Assembly: GCA_010405405.1 (NCBI GenBank)
Contig: MU004241.1
Location: 62,001-126,000, forward strand
Source of the DNA: Microthyrium microscopicum
Lineage: Eukaryota > Ascomycota > Dothideomycetes > Microthyriales > Microthyriaceae
Reading direction: 5' to 3'
Length of the DNA: 64,000 bases
Numbering within the stretch: the first letter of the stretch is position 1; every line of letters starts with the position of its first letter. The notes under the pieces were generated by a model. It was not told the origin of the DNA. It did no database searches and saw only the letters and a program-made list of their open reading frames with translations. The position numbers and the translations under genes are program-made. Positions 1 through 10,756 of the stretch are shown piece after piece.

Positions 1-1
1 C

Positions 2-544
2 AACAGCCAAAATAGCACCATCAATGACACACCACTATATGAATACGATATAATGTACAACATGACCATTATTGAAGGTACCTGGTGGTTTCGCTGGATT
101 CTGTCAACCGAGAATTGTTCAATGTTTCTAGCGAATGGTTCCCAGCTTCCCAACCATGACCTTTGGAATACGTTGATCTTCACCACGAAGAACGGTGCAA
201 AACAGCCTGACTTGGTAGATACCACAGCCGGCAACGACATTTGCGCGAGTGCCGAGAGTTTTACCTTCAATGTGACCGGTTTGTCGCACGAAGGCAACGG
301 TAGTGCTACGTGTGCTGTTCTAGCTTCTTCGGCTGCTTCACCTGCTCCCAACCCATGCGCTGCCCAAATGAACTCGGCGTACGCTTCCAGTGTTTCTGCG
401 GCAATTACGCGGGATGCTTGTGGACTACCAACTCCGATAGTGAGCTGTCCTCCTGCCAAAAATGAAGGGATGAAGACAATGCTATTCGGGGGCGCTGTGT
501 GGATTACGGGAGCGCTAGCTTGGTTGATGCATGGTACTTTATAG
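2..544 (+). CDS. Secreted protein, 3' part only (DUF7136-like)
   Basis: The frame is open from the left edge of the window to a stop at 544, so the real start lies outside. About 180 residues are visible. The order is a Trp-rich beta-type segment (GTWWFRWILSTENC), Asn-linked glycosylation sites, several Cys, a Ser/Ala-rich stretch, and a hydrophobic C-terminal tail (GGAVWITGALAWLMHG) that could be a GPI-anchor signal or membrane segment. Small secreted fungal proteins of the DUF7136 type have this look (an NxT-rich core with a WxFxWSxxxENC-like motif), but I assign that name from memory only. It is probably cell-surface or secreted, and no enzymatic motif is seen. Confidence 0.6.
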   Translation, partial: NSQNSTINDTPLYEYDIMYNMTIIEGTWWFRWILSTENCSMFLANGSQLPNHDLWNTLIFTTKNGAKQPDLVDTTAGNDICASAESFTFNVTGLSHEGNGSATCAVLASSAASPAPNPCAAQMNSAYASSVSAAITRDACGLPTPIVSCPPAKNEGMKTMLFGGAVWITGALAWLMHGTL

Positions 545-887
545 ACAGTAATGTAACACTGAAATTACTTGTCCAACAGCTCAGCTTTATCATTTCCAGA
601 AGGCAGTCATTGCCTGTGATTGATCCGAACAGTAAGCTTGAGACGTCGAAAAGAAAGGGGTAAAGTGTAAGGCCAGTCCAATTTTTGCCAGAAAATGGCA
701 TGATTGATCACACTTGATAGCATGCCTGCCAACTAGTTTCGCAATATGTCCCAGCTCCAGATATGATTTCCAAGCCACTATATTTTTGGTCTTCAACGCA
801 CAAAGTAGTCAAATAGTCTACAAGCAAGTGCTGTCTAGGGGTATCTTGAACGCCGAAAGTGCTCATGAAATTGCAACAAAATGCTCC
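545..887. other. Intergenic, 3' to 3' spacer
   Basis: This 343-bp spacer lies between two converging genes. I see no gene, RNA or strong repeat in it. Confidence 0.6.
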
Positions 888-2501
888 TCACCTCTTCCCC
901 TTCTTCTTTGTTTTCGTTTTCCCAACAGGCGCTGCATGCCCAAGCTCATCGAGGTGGCTGAAGAGTTGTGTTCTAGAAGGAAAGCCTGCACTGCATTTTG
1001 CGCATACAAAAGGCATGTCTATTCCAGTACCTGACCCTGATGCCGCGCCTGTGTCTTTAGCAGCTGCTCGTTTTGCGCGCTTCTGGGCGGCTTTACCGAG
1101 CTTTGGGGCAGATGATGATGCTTCAGCAGGCGTGTCGAGAGTGGAAGGGGAATTGAATGTCGATTCGACTTTTGATCGTGGAGCATATTCATCGTTGGAA
1201 GTCTCCTCGTCCTCATCGACTTGTGTTGTCCCATCGCTGTGGTTTTTTTCACCTTCCCGGTCCTCGTCCTTTTCGTCCTCTTCGGAATCACTGATACTGT
1301 TATCTTCCATGTCGAGCTTTTGCATGTTTTCCGCCACGTCTTCTTCATGTTCATCTTCGATATTATCGTTTAAAGGATCATCATCAGTATCTTTTTCCAT
1401 GGCAGTCGCCTTGCCTGTTTCCGTGTCTTGTAAATCAAGTAAATCGTTTTCCTTTTCCATGCGTCTCTTTAGGGAAGACAACGCTTTCTGATGCTTTTTG
1501 CTTTTTTCATGGGCTTCCCACTGCTTTTCACTCTTGAACGTCTTGTTGCAAGCCACACACTCAAAATGTTCTACTTCGTCCTCTTCCTCTTCGCTTTCTT
1601 CTAGTTCATCTGCCTCCTTGGCTTTCGCCCAGTCCGGAATTGCGTCGCCCATCTCCTCGAGCTTTTTGGCTCGTTCTCGTCTGGACTTGGCTGCCTGAGC
1701 CTGTGCGGCTTCTCTCAATGCTTTTTGACGTTCCGCGTCCGTTTGAAAGTTGGGTTTATATCGAGGATCTCGTTTTCTCACGAATGCAACCAAGGTACGA
1801 ACAGCATCATTGAATTCTCTTATTGCGTCTTCCCGGGCTTTCGCATTCTCCTTCTCCATAGCTCGGCGGACGCGACGGTCAGGTGCCTCAGTAAGATTCC
1901 AGCGATCAACCCAGAAGTACGTTTTGGTGGTGGCAAAGCTATTCCAATGAGCATAGAAATCTTTAACCACACCATCGTAGGCATCCTGCTTATCGCCAAA
2001 AGACGGGTAATCATGTTCCGGTAGCCCCTCCATGCGAGCCGCTTTCGATTCCTCAGACGCCAGGGTATCAAAAAATCCCTTCAAGTCGGAAAAGAATTTG
2101 TCAGGCACATTGTCATAGTCGACGCGTTTAAGCGCAAAACTACCCACAAATCTGGAGATATCGTCACTAGTAGTGATCTTGATACCATATTCAAAATCTC
2201 CAGTACCGTCCTCACCACCCTCGAATCCGCGTAATATGGCACCTTCGTGGGAATCATACCAGGATCGTTCTTGTGGATCAGAGAGAACTTCATAGGCGGC
2301 TTGAATATCAGAAAATAATTTGGTGGCTTCGTCTTCGCGGCCATAGTTTCGGTCTGGATGAAGTTCGAGGGCTTTGCGACGATAGGCCTTTTTTATCTCA
2401 TCTTCGGTTGCTTCGCGGTCAATGCCGAGAAGGACGTAGTAACTTGTTTTGATTTCAGGGGCATCACCTCCTGGTCCTGATGAAGATTGGCCCGCGCCCA
2501 T
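888..2501 (-). CDS. JJJ1: J-domain zinc-finger protein JJJ1 (DNAJC21 homologue)
   Basis: Single exon, 537 aa. The J domain spans about residues 19-85 with the HPD motif at 48-50, which stimulates Hsp70. A charged helical middle is followed by a C2H2 finger of the dsRNA-binding/Jaz type (CVACNKTFKSEKQWEAH), long acidic Glu/Asp runs, a second C2H2 finger near the C-terminus (CAKCSAGFPSRTQLFSH) and a basic Lys-rich tail. This order (J domain, finger, acidic stretch, finger) is that of yeast Jjj1/human DNAJC21, a cytosolic co-chaperone that helps Rei1 release and recycle the shuttling factor Arx1 from pre-60S ribosomes. The ATG at 2501 is the first Met and lies just before the J domain. The gene is divergent from the mannosidase gene at 3600. 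Confidence 0.93.
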   Translation of the reverse strand: MGAGQSSSGPGGDAPEIKTSYYVLLGIDREATEDEIKKAYRRKALELHPDRNYGREDEATKLFSDIQAAYEVLSDPQERSWYDSHEGAILRGFEGGEDGTGDFEYGIKITTSDDISRFVGSFALKRVDYDNVPDKFFSDLKGFFDTLASEESKAARMEGLPEHDYPSFGDKQDAYDGVVKDFYAHWNSFATTKTYFWVDRWNLTEAPDRRVRRAMEKENAKAREDAIREFNDAVRTLVAFVRKRDPRYKPNFQTDAERQKALREAAQAQAAKSRRERAKKLEEMGDAIPDWAKAKEADELEESEEEEDEVEHFECVACNKTFKSEKQWEAHEKSKKHQKALSSLKRRMEKENDLLDLQDTETGKATAMEKDTDDDPLNDNIEDEHEEDVAENMQKLDMEDNSISDSEEDEKDEDREGEKNHSDGTTQVDEDEETSNDEYAPRSKVESTFNSPSTLDTPAEASSSAPKLGKAAQKRAKRAAAKDTGAASGSGTGIDMPFVCAKCSAGFPSRTQLFSHLDELGHAAPVGKTKTKKKGKR

Positions 2502-3599
2502 GGCTATTTGAGGGGTAGATTAGAGGAAAGCACAAGGCTGAATTGATGGGAATTTCCCATGCGAATAGCTATATAGTCAGGGTCTATTTGTAGGGGTTGA
2601 AGGGACGGCTAAGGTAGGCGACAAGAGTCATCGACTGCGCCTTTTGATGGACGAAGTAGTGAAAATCGGAGTGAGGTTAAACCGAGATCTTGTTGCTGAT
2701 TAGATCCTGTTTTCGATTAGATCTCTTTCTTGATTAGATCAAGGAACCAGGTTGCTGGATCTGCAAGTTAACGGGACAGAAAGCACGCTAAAAACCAGCG
2801 GGGAAAGAGTAAAGACCCTGACACAGGCCGCGTTTCGATATGTAAAAGGGCACGTGTGCTGCTGCTTTGTGTTTTCTGGGGCTTGAAATTGTGTTATTGT
2901 TAAATAAATGAAAGCCAAGCAGTCTGAAAAGTGTACGCGAAATTGCCACACCACTCAATTTTCTCAAAAACATCGAGATGTTGGCCTTTGGCTGAGAGAT
3001 AGGACGTTGAATGTCTTGGAGTCTTGGTCAAACGACCCAAGCCCAAGGACGCTAATGTACCAGCTACGAGTTCAAGTGTGCCGCTGTTTTGTAGACTATG
3101 CCTTTTGTAGCCTGGAAGTTAATGACTAATCACTTTATTCTACGGAAAAGCGGGCACTACTCTCGATCTGGCCAATCAAAACTGGGAATTGATTAGCGGC
3201 AGGAGACTTGTAACGTTACAGCATGCACGTATCAGATTGTACCTACTGTAACTGTATGAACCCTTTCCTTACTTCTTTCCTAATTCTCTCCTCTCCTCCT
3301 TCCATTTTGATCTTGATGTCCCATTGCTCCTCCCCTCTAATCTTCAACCTACTCCTCTACTCCATAACAGCGACTCCTTTCTCATCACATTGCAATTCTT
3401 CTATTCGTCTTCTCTCGCATCGCTCTCTACTCTCTTATCTCGCCTTTCCTTCCTTTTCTTCCCGCCTTACCGACAAAGTCCATTGACCTACAACTCATGG
3501 CACACCTCTTGCCCCGTGCCATCTCGCATTGAGCGACCTCCGACTATCTTTCATCCTTTCTCCTTTACATATCCAGCATACTACTAAATACCCTTCATC
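2502..3599. promoter_or_regulatory. Shared divergent promoter region of JJJ1 and the GH47 gene
   Basis: About 1.1 kb without a convincing gene. Positions 3265-3590 are strongly pyrimidine-rich on the plus strand, the usual fungal CT-rich leader just before a start codon, here serving the gene at 3600. A short tandem repeat lies at 2698-2748. No clear TATA box is seen on either side. Confidence 0.5.
2698..2748. repeat. Three 17-bp tandem units starting GATTAGATC
   Basis: GATTAGATC occurs at 2698, 2715 and 2732, exactly 17 bp apart, with a degenerate remainder of each unit. It sits in the divergent promoter region. A 17-bp period is about 1.6 helical turns, so the repeats do not all face the same side of the DNA. 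Confidence 0.7.
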
Positions 3600-6500
3600 A
3601 TGTTTCGCATGCGACGATATCGAGTTTTTGTCATATTAGCCGCCCTTTCTGTCTTTCTGCTCTATCGCTTTAGCCAACCTTCACAATGGGAATCCTCCTC
3701 ATCCGCTGCCATTAAAGATCGACTTGGATTAGGCCACCAGACTAAAGGTCCAGATCACACTACCACGGAAAAAGATACCTCAAGGCGTCCCTTGTCAAGA
3801 CCTCAAAACGAGACTCCCAATCAGCCAAAGATCCCTCACGAGGAACCTCCCAAAGTACAACCTCCCGCCGCCGAACATATACCCAAGCCAGTCCAGGAAG
3901 CGCCGAAACCAAAGTCTGGCGACGGCAAGCCTGCATCTGGACAAGATCCCGCGGAACGAAATAAAGCAAATTCCAAGGCCGAATCGCCCCCTTCACCGAG
4001 CAAAACTGAGAACGGGCAAACTGGGAGCCTTTCCGAGCCCGCGAATAATGAGCACGGGGAGATAGTACTTGCCGAGGGTGGAGAAGGTCGTCTTCCAATC
4101 GATCATTTACCAACTAACGGCCCCAAGGAACGATGGACCAAAAGGCCAGAACACTATCCCGTACCTACTGAATCCATCATACCTCTTCCAACCGGAAAAG
4201 GCAAAACAATTCCCAAAATACAGCACACTTTTAAGAAAGAGACCTCTGAAGCAAAGTCAGAGCGACAGCAACAGTTGGCTACCATCAAAGAAGCATTCTT
4301 ACACGCCTGGAATGGCTACAAAACAAAAGCATGGGGGAGGGACGAGTTGAAACCTGTAACTGGAAGTGCTCGTAATACGTTCAATGGCTGGAGTGCCACG
4401 CTTGTCGACGCTATGGATACCATGTGGATCATGGGATTGACCAAAGAATTTGAAGAGAGTGTCGAGTTTGTGAAGAACATTGATTTTTATGCCTCCACGC
4501 GGAGTGAAATCCCCATTTTTGAAACTACCATCCGTTATCTGGGTGGATTGCTTGGAGCTTATGATGTCAGCGATGGGAAATATCCTGTTCTTCTTGATCG
4601 CGCTAGAGATTTGGGAGATTTTATCATGGCTGCATTCGACACCCCAAATCGCATGCCATTAACATATTATCCTTGGAAAGAAGCTTTCGCGTCTCAACCT
4701 CACCGAGCATCCAGAGCTGTCCTTGCCGAAATTGGTTCCCTGCAGATGGAATTCACTAGGCTGGCGCAATTGACTGGCAACAGCTCTTACTACGATGCAA
4801 TCACACGCGTCGTGGATGCTATGGAAGTCTTTCAATCAAATACCTCCATGCCTGGGATTTGGCCTGCAGATATCGACACAAGTGGCTGCGCAAAATCTAA
4901 CAATATTTATCCGGCTCCCATGCGAAATGCTGCCGACACCTTTATCATCCCTCACACTGGACCTATCGATGATGACGAGATTCCACTTGCCCAACCAGTC
5001 GCAGTACCAGTGACTTTAGAAAACCCCAAAGGAGGCAATGGAGATGATAAACTCATCATCAAAGCATCCAAAGACGCGCTGAAGCCTCCAGGGGGAGGAA
5101 CTGTTCACTATGACTCCTTTGCGCCTTACAAGAGAGATATTGTCAAACGCCAAAATTTGGATGCTCCACCAAATAGCATCCCTGACCCTTCATTACTTGT
5201 GACAGGAAATCGAATGCCAGATCCAGTCTCCACACCGATTCGCAACACCGAAGACAACGAGGAGCCATGTTTGAAATGGGGTCTGTCTATGCCACCAGGA
5301 CTTGAGAAGTATACTCTCGGTAGCACTGCAGATTCTGCATTCGAGTATCTTCCAAAGCAATATTTGCTCCTGGCAGGACAAGTCGAAAAGTATCGTGAAA
5401 TGTACGAGCGTGCAATGGACGTTGCTAATGACAAGCTCATTTTCCGCATAATGATCCCGGACGAGAAACGCGAATTACTCGTTGCTGGCGAGGCACATTA
5501 CACTTCCTACACTGGCGTCAAGGAAATGACTTTCAAACCCGATCAAACCCACCTAGTTTGTTTTGTTGGTGGTATGTTTGCCATGGGTGCGAAAATGTTC
5601 GATCGTCCCAATGACTTGGATATCGCTGCCAAACTCACTGATGCATGCGTCTGGTCATACGAATCGACTACCACTGGAATCATGCCGGAGACATTCGAGG
5701 TCGTTCGATGCGATAGTCGCAAAGAATGTAGTTGGAATGAAACCAAGTGGCATGAGGAGATAGATCCAATGGCCGAATCCCGTCTGGAGATGTACGAATC
5801 GCAAATGAAGAGCTACCGAGAGCAAATGGCCGAGTTCTCTATGACAGCTGTCGCAAAAGCGGCTGCCGCGACACCACAACCTGTGGATGCTGAGCCCGCT
5901 GTTCCACCAACAAACGCGCAAAACCGCGCTCAAAGCCAGACCACGCGATCGAGTCCTGCTCGAGCAGTAGTCACCGAAGCACAAGATAGTGCCAGAGAGC
6001 CTCCTAAGGGTTTCGATCGCATCCAAAAACAACCAGAACCTGTTCGCATCGAGCATACCAATAAGAAACGGCAAGACCTTGGCGACATAAATAACCTACA
6101 AGATACACCTTCTCCTACAATTGATGAAGAATCCACTTTCACTCCTCCTACTGTCGTAGAAGACGCACCACCTTCCATCTGGAGTCCTACTAAACCACAA
6201 TCTCGCGCTGAATATGTCAAAAGTCAAATCGATGAGTACAAGCTCAAACCCGGCATGCGCTCCATCCGTGACGCCCGCTATCTCCTCAGGTAAAGTCCCT
6301 CATCTATTTCCCAATTCCCCAATACTAAAGCATCACAGACCCGAAGCACTAGAATCCGTCTTCTACATGCACCGCATCTCAGGCTCCCCCTACTGGCGCA
6401 AAGCCGGCTGGAAGATGGTCTCCGCCATGCTAAAAACCACACGCACACAATACGGCCACTCGTCCATCCGCGATGTCTTTGCCTCCGCGCCGGCATTCGA

Positions 6501-6636
6501 AGACGAGATGGAGAGCTTTTGGCTGGCCGAGACGCTCAAGTATGCCTGGCTGCTGTTTGAAGATGAAAGCAAGTGGAGTTTGGATGAGTGGGTGTTGAAC
6601 ACGGAGGCGCATTTGTTCAAGCGGCCAAAAGCATAA
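3600..6636 (+). CDS. Class I alpha-1,2-mannosidase, glycoside hydrolase family 47
   Basis: Join 3600..6289 and 6339..6636, with a 49-bp intron (GTAAAG...CACAG); 995 aa. It is a type II membrane protein with a short cytosolic tail, a membrane anchor at about residues 10-23, then roughly 180 residues of Pro/Lys-rich stem. The GH47 (alpha/alpha)7 core shows TLVDAMDTMWIMGL (about 265-280), FETTIRYLGGLLGAYD (about 307), GSLQMEFTRLAQLTG, HLVCFVGGMFAMGAK (about 650), TGIMPETFEVV (about 692), RPEALESVFYMHRISG after the intron, and the C-terminal calcium-binding Thr in LNTEAHLF (about 984). Such enzymes trim Man9GlcNAc2 in the ER or Golgi, or mark glycoproteins for ERAD. The core is split by two long low-complexity insertions (about 440-560 and 735-890), so this is far longer than the usual 500-650 aa. 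Which subgroup it belongs to is uncertain. Confidence 0.92.
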
Positions 6637-7463
6637 GACTTGCAAAGTCTTGGCTGGCAAAGTGCATATGCATGATGATACCCATGGTTACTCGCTTATA
6701 CAATGGCGGGACCGTTTTGGCGTTTTGGACTTTTGGCGTTGAGATTGTGGTGCGTCACAACTTACCTATTTGGGCTGCTGTTTGGGTTTCTCATAGCGTA
6801 TAAATGTATTATTGTATTCCCTGTCCTATGATATACTTCTTTCCTGGAACTTCTGTTACCCTGCTGGCAATTTCTATATCTATGAACCGCTCTGTAGACA
6901 GTCAGCGGATTGCTAGGGAAAGGGGCTGCTCGCACGAGCGAACAATTCCCCCTGGAAGCCGCCGTTCCCAATTGAGTGTTCTATAACCTTGGACGTCGTC
7001 GAAACTGAACAATCTATAAGCCCGCTATAATATCTGCCTCTCGTTTCGGCTCATACTCTTGTCTAATCTCATCGCCTTTAGCAGACTAGCCTAAAGAGCC
7101 GATCATAATTTCCCAGAGCAGAACGGGCGCATATGGTACTTCCTTGAGTCTCGAGACTTTGCTTCTTGGAGAAGATTAGAAAAGGTGAAGAACTTGAACA
7201 GACGAGCCGATATCTTATGTTCTAGTAGTGAAGATGATTCAGATTCTTCTAGTAGTTCTTGGTATTGGGCGAACTATAGTTGAAATCAGAAGCACAGCAT
7301 GCGCACTACTTATATATATGCCTGGGTGGAAATTGAAGTGTGAAGCCATAACATGCCAGGTCATTGAAACCTACGCTAGTCATTGTTAGTCAACTCTCTA
7401 GAAATAATAGAAGACGTAATGACCCTAAGTAAGCGGGTCTGCCAAGGTGGAGTTCCTCGCACT
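6637..7463. other. Intergenic, no gene seen
   Basis: About 830 bp between two converging genes. Only short chance ORFs are present, and I see no repeat or RNA. Confidence 0.6.
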
Positions 7464-8220
7464 CTATTCATCATCTTCCAGCTCGGGTGGGCGTTGCTGA
7501 AAATTAACATGCCACTCGTCATATCCCTTCATTCCCAATTCTTCGAGTTGGGCCAGAAGTAACTTCCAGGCTTTAGTAGGACCCCCATTCAACAGCTTGA
7601 ACCGCTCTTCCCGTTCTCCGTCTTTCCAGAAATTTGCAAATCGAACAATAGACACGTTTTCGTGCTTGTAAACCCCATCGGTGCAGAGTGCACGCTGCCC
7701 ATGCGTATCGGACAAATGGATGACGAACGGTCGAAACGCACGCATATCACTCAGACGTCGCAGTGTATCATCTGAGAGCGTCAATGGAAGGTACGCATCG
7801 AACAGACACGTCCATGGGGTAAATTTGCTGATAAAGCCATTTGAGAAGCCGCGGAATTGGGTAACTTTGATAGGCAAATTTTTTGCAGCTAACGATTGTA
7901 GAATGGCAAGGTGTTGAGGATACTTTGGCGAGGCTTTGTATTCCTCAAGATGCTTTGCGAAGGACCAGCCTGAAACGAATGTGTTTAAGCATATTATCCC
8001 AAACACGGTTGTTGCAAACTGGCTTACTAGTTACTACCCATAGCTGACGTGCTTCCCGAGGAATCGCCCATCCAACTTCGGGGGGGTACCACTCATCAAA
8101 GGAGTCAATGGCGTCAAGAAATGCGCCGAGTTTCTGTCCTTCCGGGCTGTCGAGATCCTGAAAATCCGACGTGTTCGTGTCCGGAAGCTCAACAACTAGC
8201 CATTCAGTCGGCCGGTCCAT
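7464..8220 (-). CDS. Hypothetical protein, 232 aa
   Basis: Join of 8220..8028 and 7969..7464 (minus strand) around a 58-bp intron with GTAAGC donor and TTTCAG acceptor; 232 aa. The joined frame reads smoothly through WVVTS/SWSFAKHLEEY. The protein has no signal peptide or membrane helix and is rich in aromatic and acidic residues, with an acidic C-terminus (PPELEDDE). Features include FDEWYPPEVGWAIP near residue 42, RGFSNGFISKFTPW in the middle and NVSIVRFANFWKDGE toward the end. I do not recognise the family. A cytosolic alpha/beta protein is a guess. It is convergent with the GH47 gene. Confidence 0.7.
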
Positions 8221-8805
8221 GTTCTGGATTGGTGAACTTCGTTGCTTACTCTACTTTGGAAATGTAGTTGGGTTGTTGTTGGGTGGAGGAGTCAGAGACT
8301 GGAAGGTGAGGCAGCCTGCTGAATGCCCAGTTACCAGTAAACCTTTTCCAGCCAATCATTCTCATGTGGCAATGTTGGTTTAACCCGACTACATCTTACA
8401 TCAACATCTTTGCTGATAGCGCGCCACCATATAGTGCACTGAAAATCGGGCAGTCGTAATATCTTCTCGAGCATGTTATTGTCATCCACTAATTACCAAA
8501 TGACGAAGCGACAATTCCTAATAGCACAAGTCAATCTTTCTATTTCAAATGACAATCATGTACGTCTATGGTCAGGTACAACCACCAGATGGGCTCCCCT
8601 ACGGGTTACTCTACTTCATTCTCTATGGTACATATATTGATTAGCTACCACCGCCAATGCCTCGAAGGCCTTTTGCATCTTCTAAACGCTTTCTATGTAC
8701 AGTTTAATATGCAATACGACTATGACAGAAGTGTAAAATTGAGATGCGTTGAAGTAAGTTGCGATGCAGGCTGTTGTTATACTGGAAGAACACGATTTGG
8801 CTCCG
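8221..8805. other. Intergenic, no gene seen
   Basis: 585 bp between two minus-strand genes. It includes the promoter of the 8220 gene and the 3' region of the protease. No motif stands out. Confidence 0.5.
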
Positions 8806-10385
8806 CTATTGATCGCCGTCAGTCTCAGGTCCAGAATCCGCGACCGGCCCGGGCCTGACCTCCCCCTTTGACACACCCGCCGACCAGTCAATGTCGGAAG
8901 GGGCGTTGTTGGTATTGGCAGGAGCGGGCATCTTAATATTCTTCGTGAGCCAGTACGAGAGACTGAAGTACACGTAGGTGTCCGGATTTTTAGACGCAGC
9001 AGTCCTGCTAGCTGCTTTTTGGTCCTTGGTGAGCCCGAGAACCCCATCTGAATAAGCTGAATATTGTTAGCTGATTGTGCGTTAGTTCTCGTGTAGCATG
9101 ACTTACTTGCTGCGTCCGGTGTATCATCATTCCCTTTGAGAAGATGAATCATTTCGTGCATTAGGGTGATGGCCTTGATGGATCTTGATTCTAAAGCGGT
9201 CCCGTAGGTTGACGAGCGAGCATCGTTTTTCATGTCGTTGAGAGTGTTCCAATTGGCGCCATCGGAGCCGAAGACGCTGGGACAGAGAGTTATCGTGGCA
9301 GAGGCCATCCATTCGGTGGTAATGCCATATCTTCTTTTTTCTGGTACATCTGATGGACCTTCGGTGACATCGCCATTGCACCAGCTTCGTCCTCCACTGC
9401 CATTGTCCAGCGCACGTGCAGCTTTGGGCGTGCTCATATACAGTTTGAAGTCTGGGCTATAGTATGCGTACTTGTCCCCTAAGAGCGATGGGCGTAAGCG
9501 TATATACAATGATCTAACTCTGGGTGTAGGCTTACAGTTGTCAGGATCGGCATTCGCTGGCGTCTGAAATTCAGAGTACAGTTCGAAGTTGTCCGTTTGT
9601 TTTCCTTGAGCGTCTTTGATTGGAATATTCCGGACCGTGTAGGTAGACCCTGCAGCGGCTCCTGTATCTGTGTTCTTAACAGCAGGGAATCAGCAATTGC
9701 AACACTTTTCTAGGCTTCGATAAATTGCTTTTACCTGCTCCGGGTTGCCATCTTCATCATAAGCCGTCTCGGTCTCTATCAAGCACTGTTAGTGTTGTCG
9801 TGAACTTTTTTCGAATTCTTACCTTCAAGCCAAGAGCTATCACAGAATAGCCAAGGCTTAGTATTTTCCAATCTTTCAATTGCCGTGTACCCATTCTCCA
9901 GAAACAGCTTCAGATCGTTGAAGGTACCTATTAGACATTAGGATGAAATCTAGTAGGACAACAATTCACCAACCATGAATGGAGCCCAAACGAGACTTCT
10001 CCTGTCTGGTAGGGTTCTTGTTTTTCCCTAGCGGGTTTCCATCATTGTCGAATTCAAAATTATAGAAAGTGAACAGATTCGTGATGGCGTTTTTATTGTT
10101 TTGGATAGCAGCGCCAGTAGAAGGATCGGAGGCTTCTATACCGGCGTCGACAAGAGCTTGAATATCGGGCAGAAAGGCTGTAAGCTGGGTTTTATACTTA
10201 TCGCAGCCACCTAATGAATCGTAAGTACTTGGCGTTCATGTATGTGTAGATGACTTGTGCTGCTGACCTTTGCTATCTCCAGCCTTGAGAGTGAAGAGAT
10301 CGTCCAAGGACTTGATGCTCTGAGCACTCGCAGGAGAGAAAAGCAGAAGTGTCGAGAGAAGCACTGCAACTCGGGGCAGAGCCAT
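8806..10385 (-). CDS. Secreted aspzincin-like (M35-type) metalloprotease
   Basis: Seven exons on the minus strand: 10385..10268, 10210..9974, 9927..9823, 9775..9735, 9674..9536, 9478..9107 and 9056..8806, with introns of 46-60 bp; the sum is 1263 nt, giving 420 aa in one frame. A signal peptide (MALPRVAVLLSTLLLFSPASA) precedes the mature protein. Zinc-binding HEMIH lies at residues 321-325, followed by TYSDGVLGL, whose Asp could be the third ligand as in aspzincins, and then NPDTYVYFSLSYWL, typical of the C-terminal helix in deuterolysin and Lys-specific endopeptidase relatives. It probably digests extracellular protein. The start is a choice: Met codons at 10418 and 10406 are also in frame and would lengthen the signal peptide. 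The acceptor before exon 5 (TTAAG) is weak, and an alternative nearby changes about 45 residues. Confidence 0.85.
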
Positions 10386-10498
10386 GAAGGACAGTAAGGA
10401 AAGCATTGTGACAAACAAGGAACGACAGTACTCTAAACTGAAAGAAAGAATCAGTATCTTGGATAGTTCTAGCCATTATGATACGCGCGGAGCTCCTA

Positions 10499-10509
10499 TA
10501 TTTATAAAA
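10499..10509 (-). promoter_or_regulatory. Putative TATA box for the protease gene
   Basis: The self-complementary word TTTATAAA lies about 115 bp upstream of the chosen ATG (10385), or about 85 bp from the earliest in-frame ATG. Position and sequence fit a TATA element, but no transcript start is visible. Confidence 0.4.
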
Positions 10510-10586
10510 ACATTTTCAAAGATATGTTCAAATGCACGTTGCCGTCAGTAGTTACGACTTGAAGAAAATCACGCGTGGATAGCCAA

Positions 10587-10756
10587 GTCCAACAGAAGAC
10601 AATATCCAACTGAGGACGAGGTCCAACTGAACACAAAGTCCAACTGGAGACAAAGTCCAACTGGAGACAAAGTCCAACTGGAGACAAAGTCCAACTGGAG
10701 ACAAAGTCCAACTGGCGACAAAGTCCAGATGAAGGCGAAGTCTAACAGTTCCAACA
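10587..10756. repeat. 17-bp minisatellite, about 10 units
   Basis: Ten consecutive 17-bp units. Four central ones (10638-10705) are identical copies of GTCCAACTGGAGACAAA. The flanking units (10587, 10604, 10621, 10706, 10723, 10740) diverge step by step outward, which is the pattern expected when new copies arise in the middle of an array. On the minus strand the array is open in several frames only because 17 is not a multiple of 3; it is not a gene. Confidence 0.92.
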
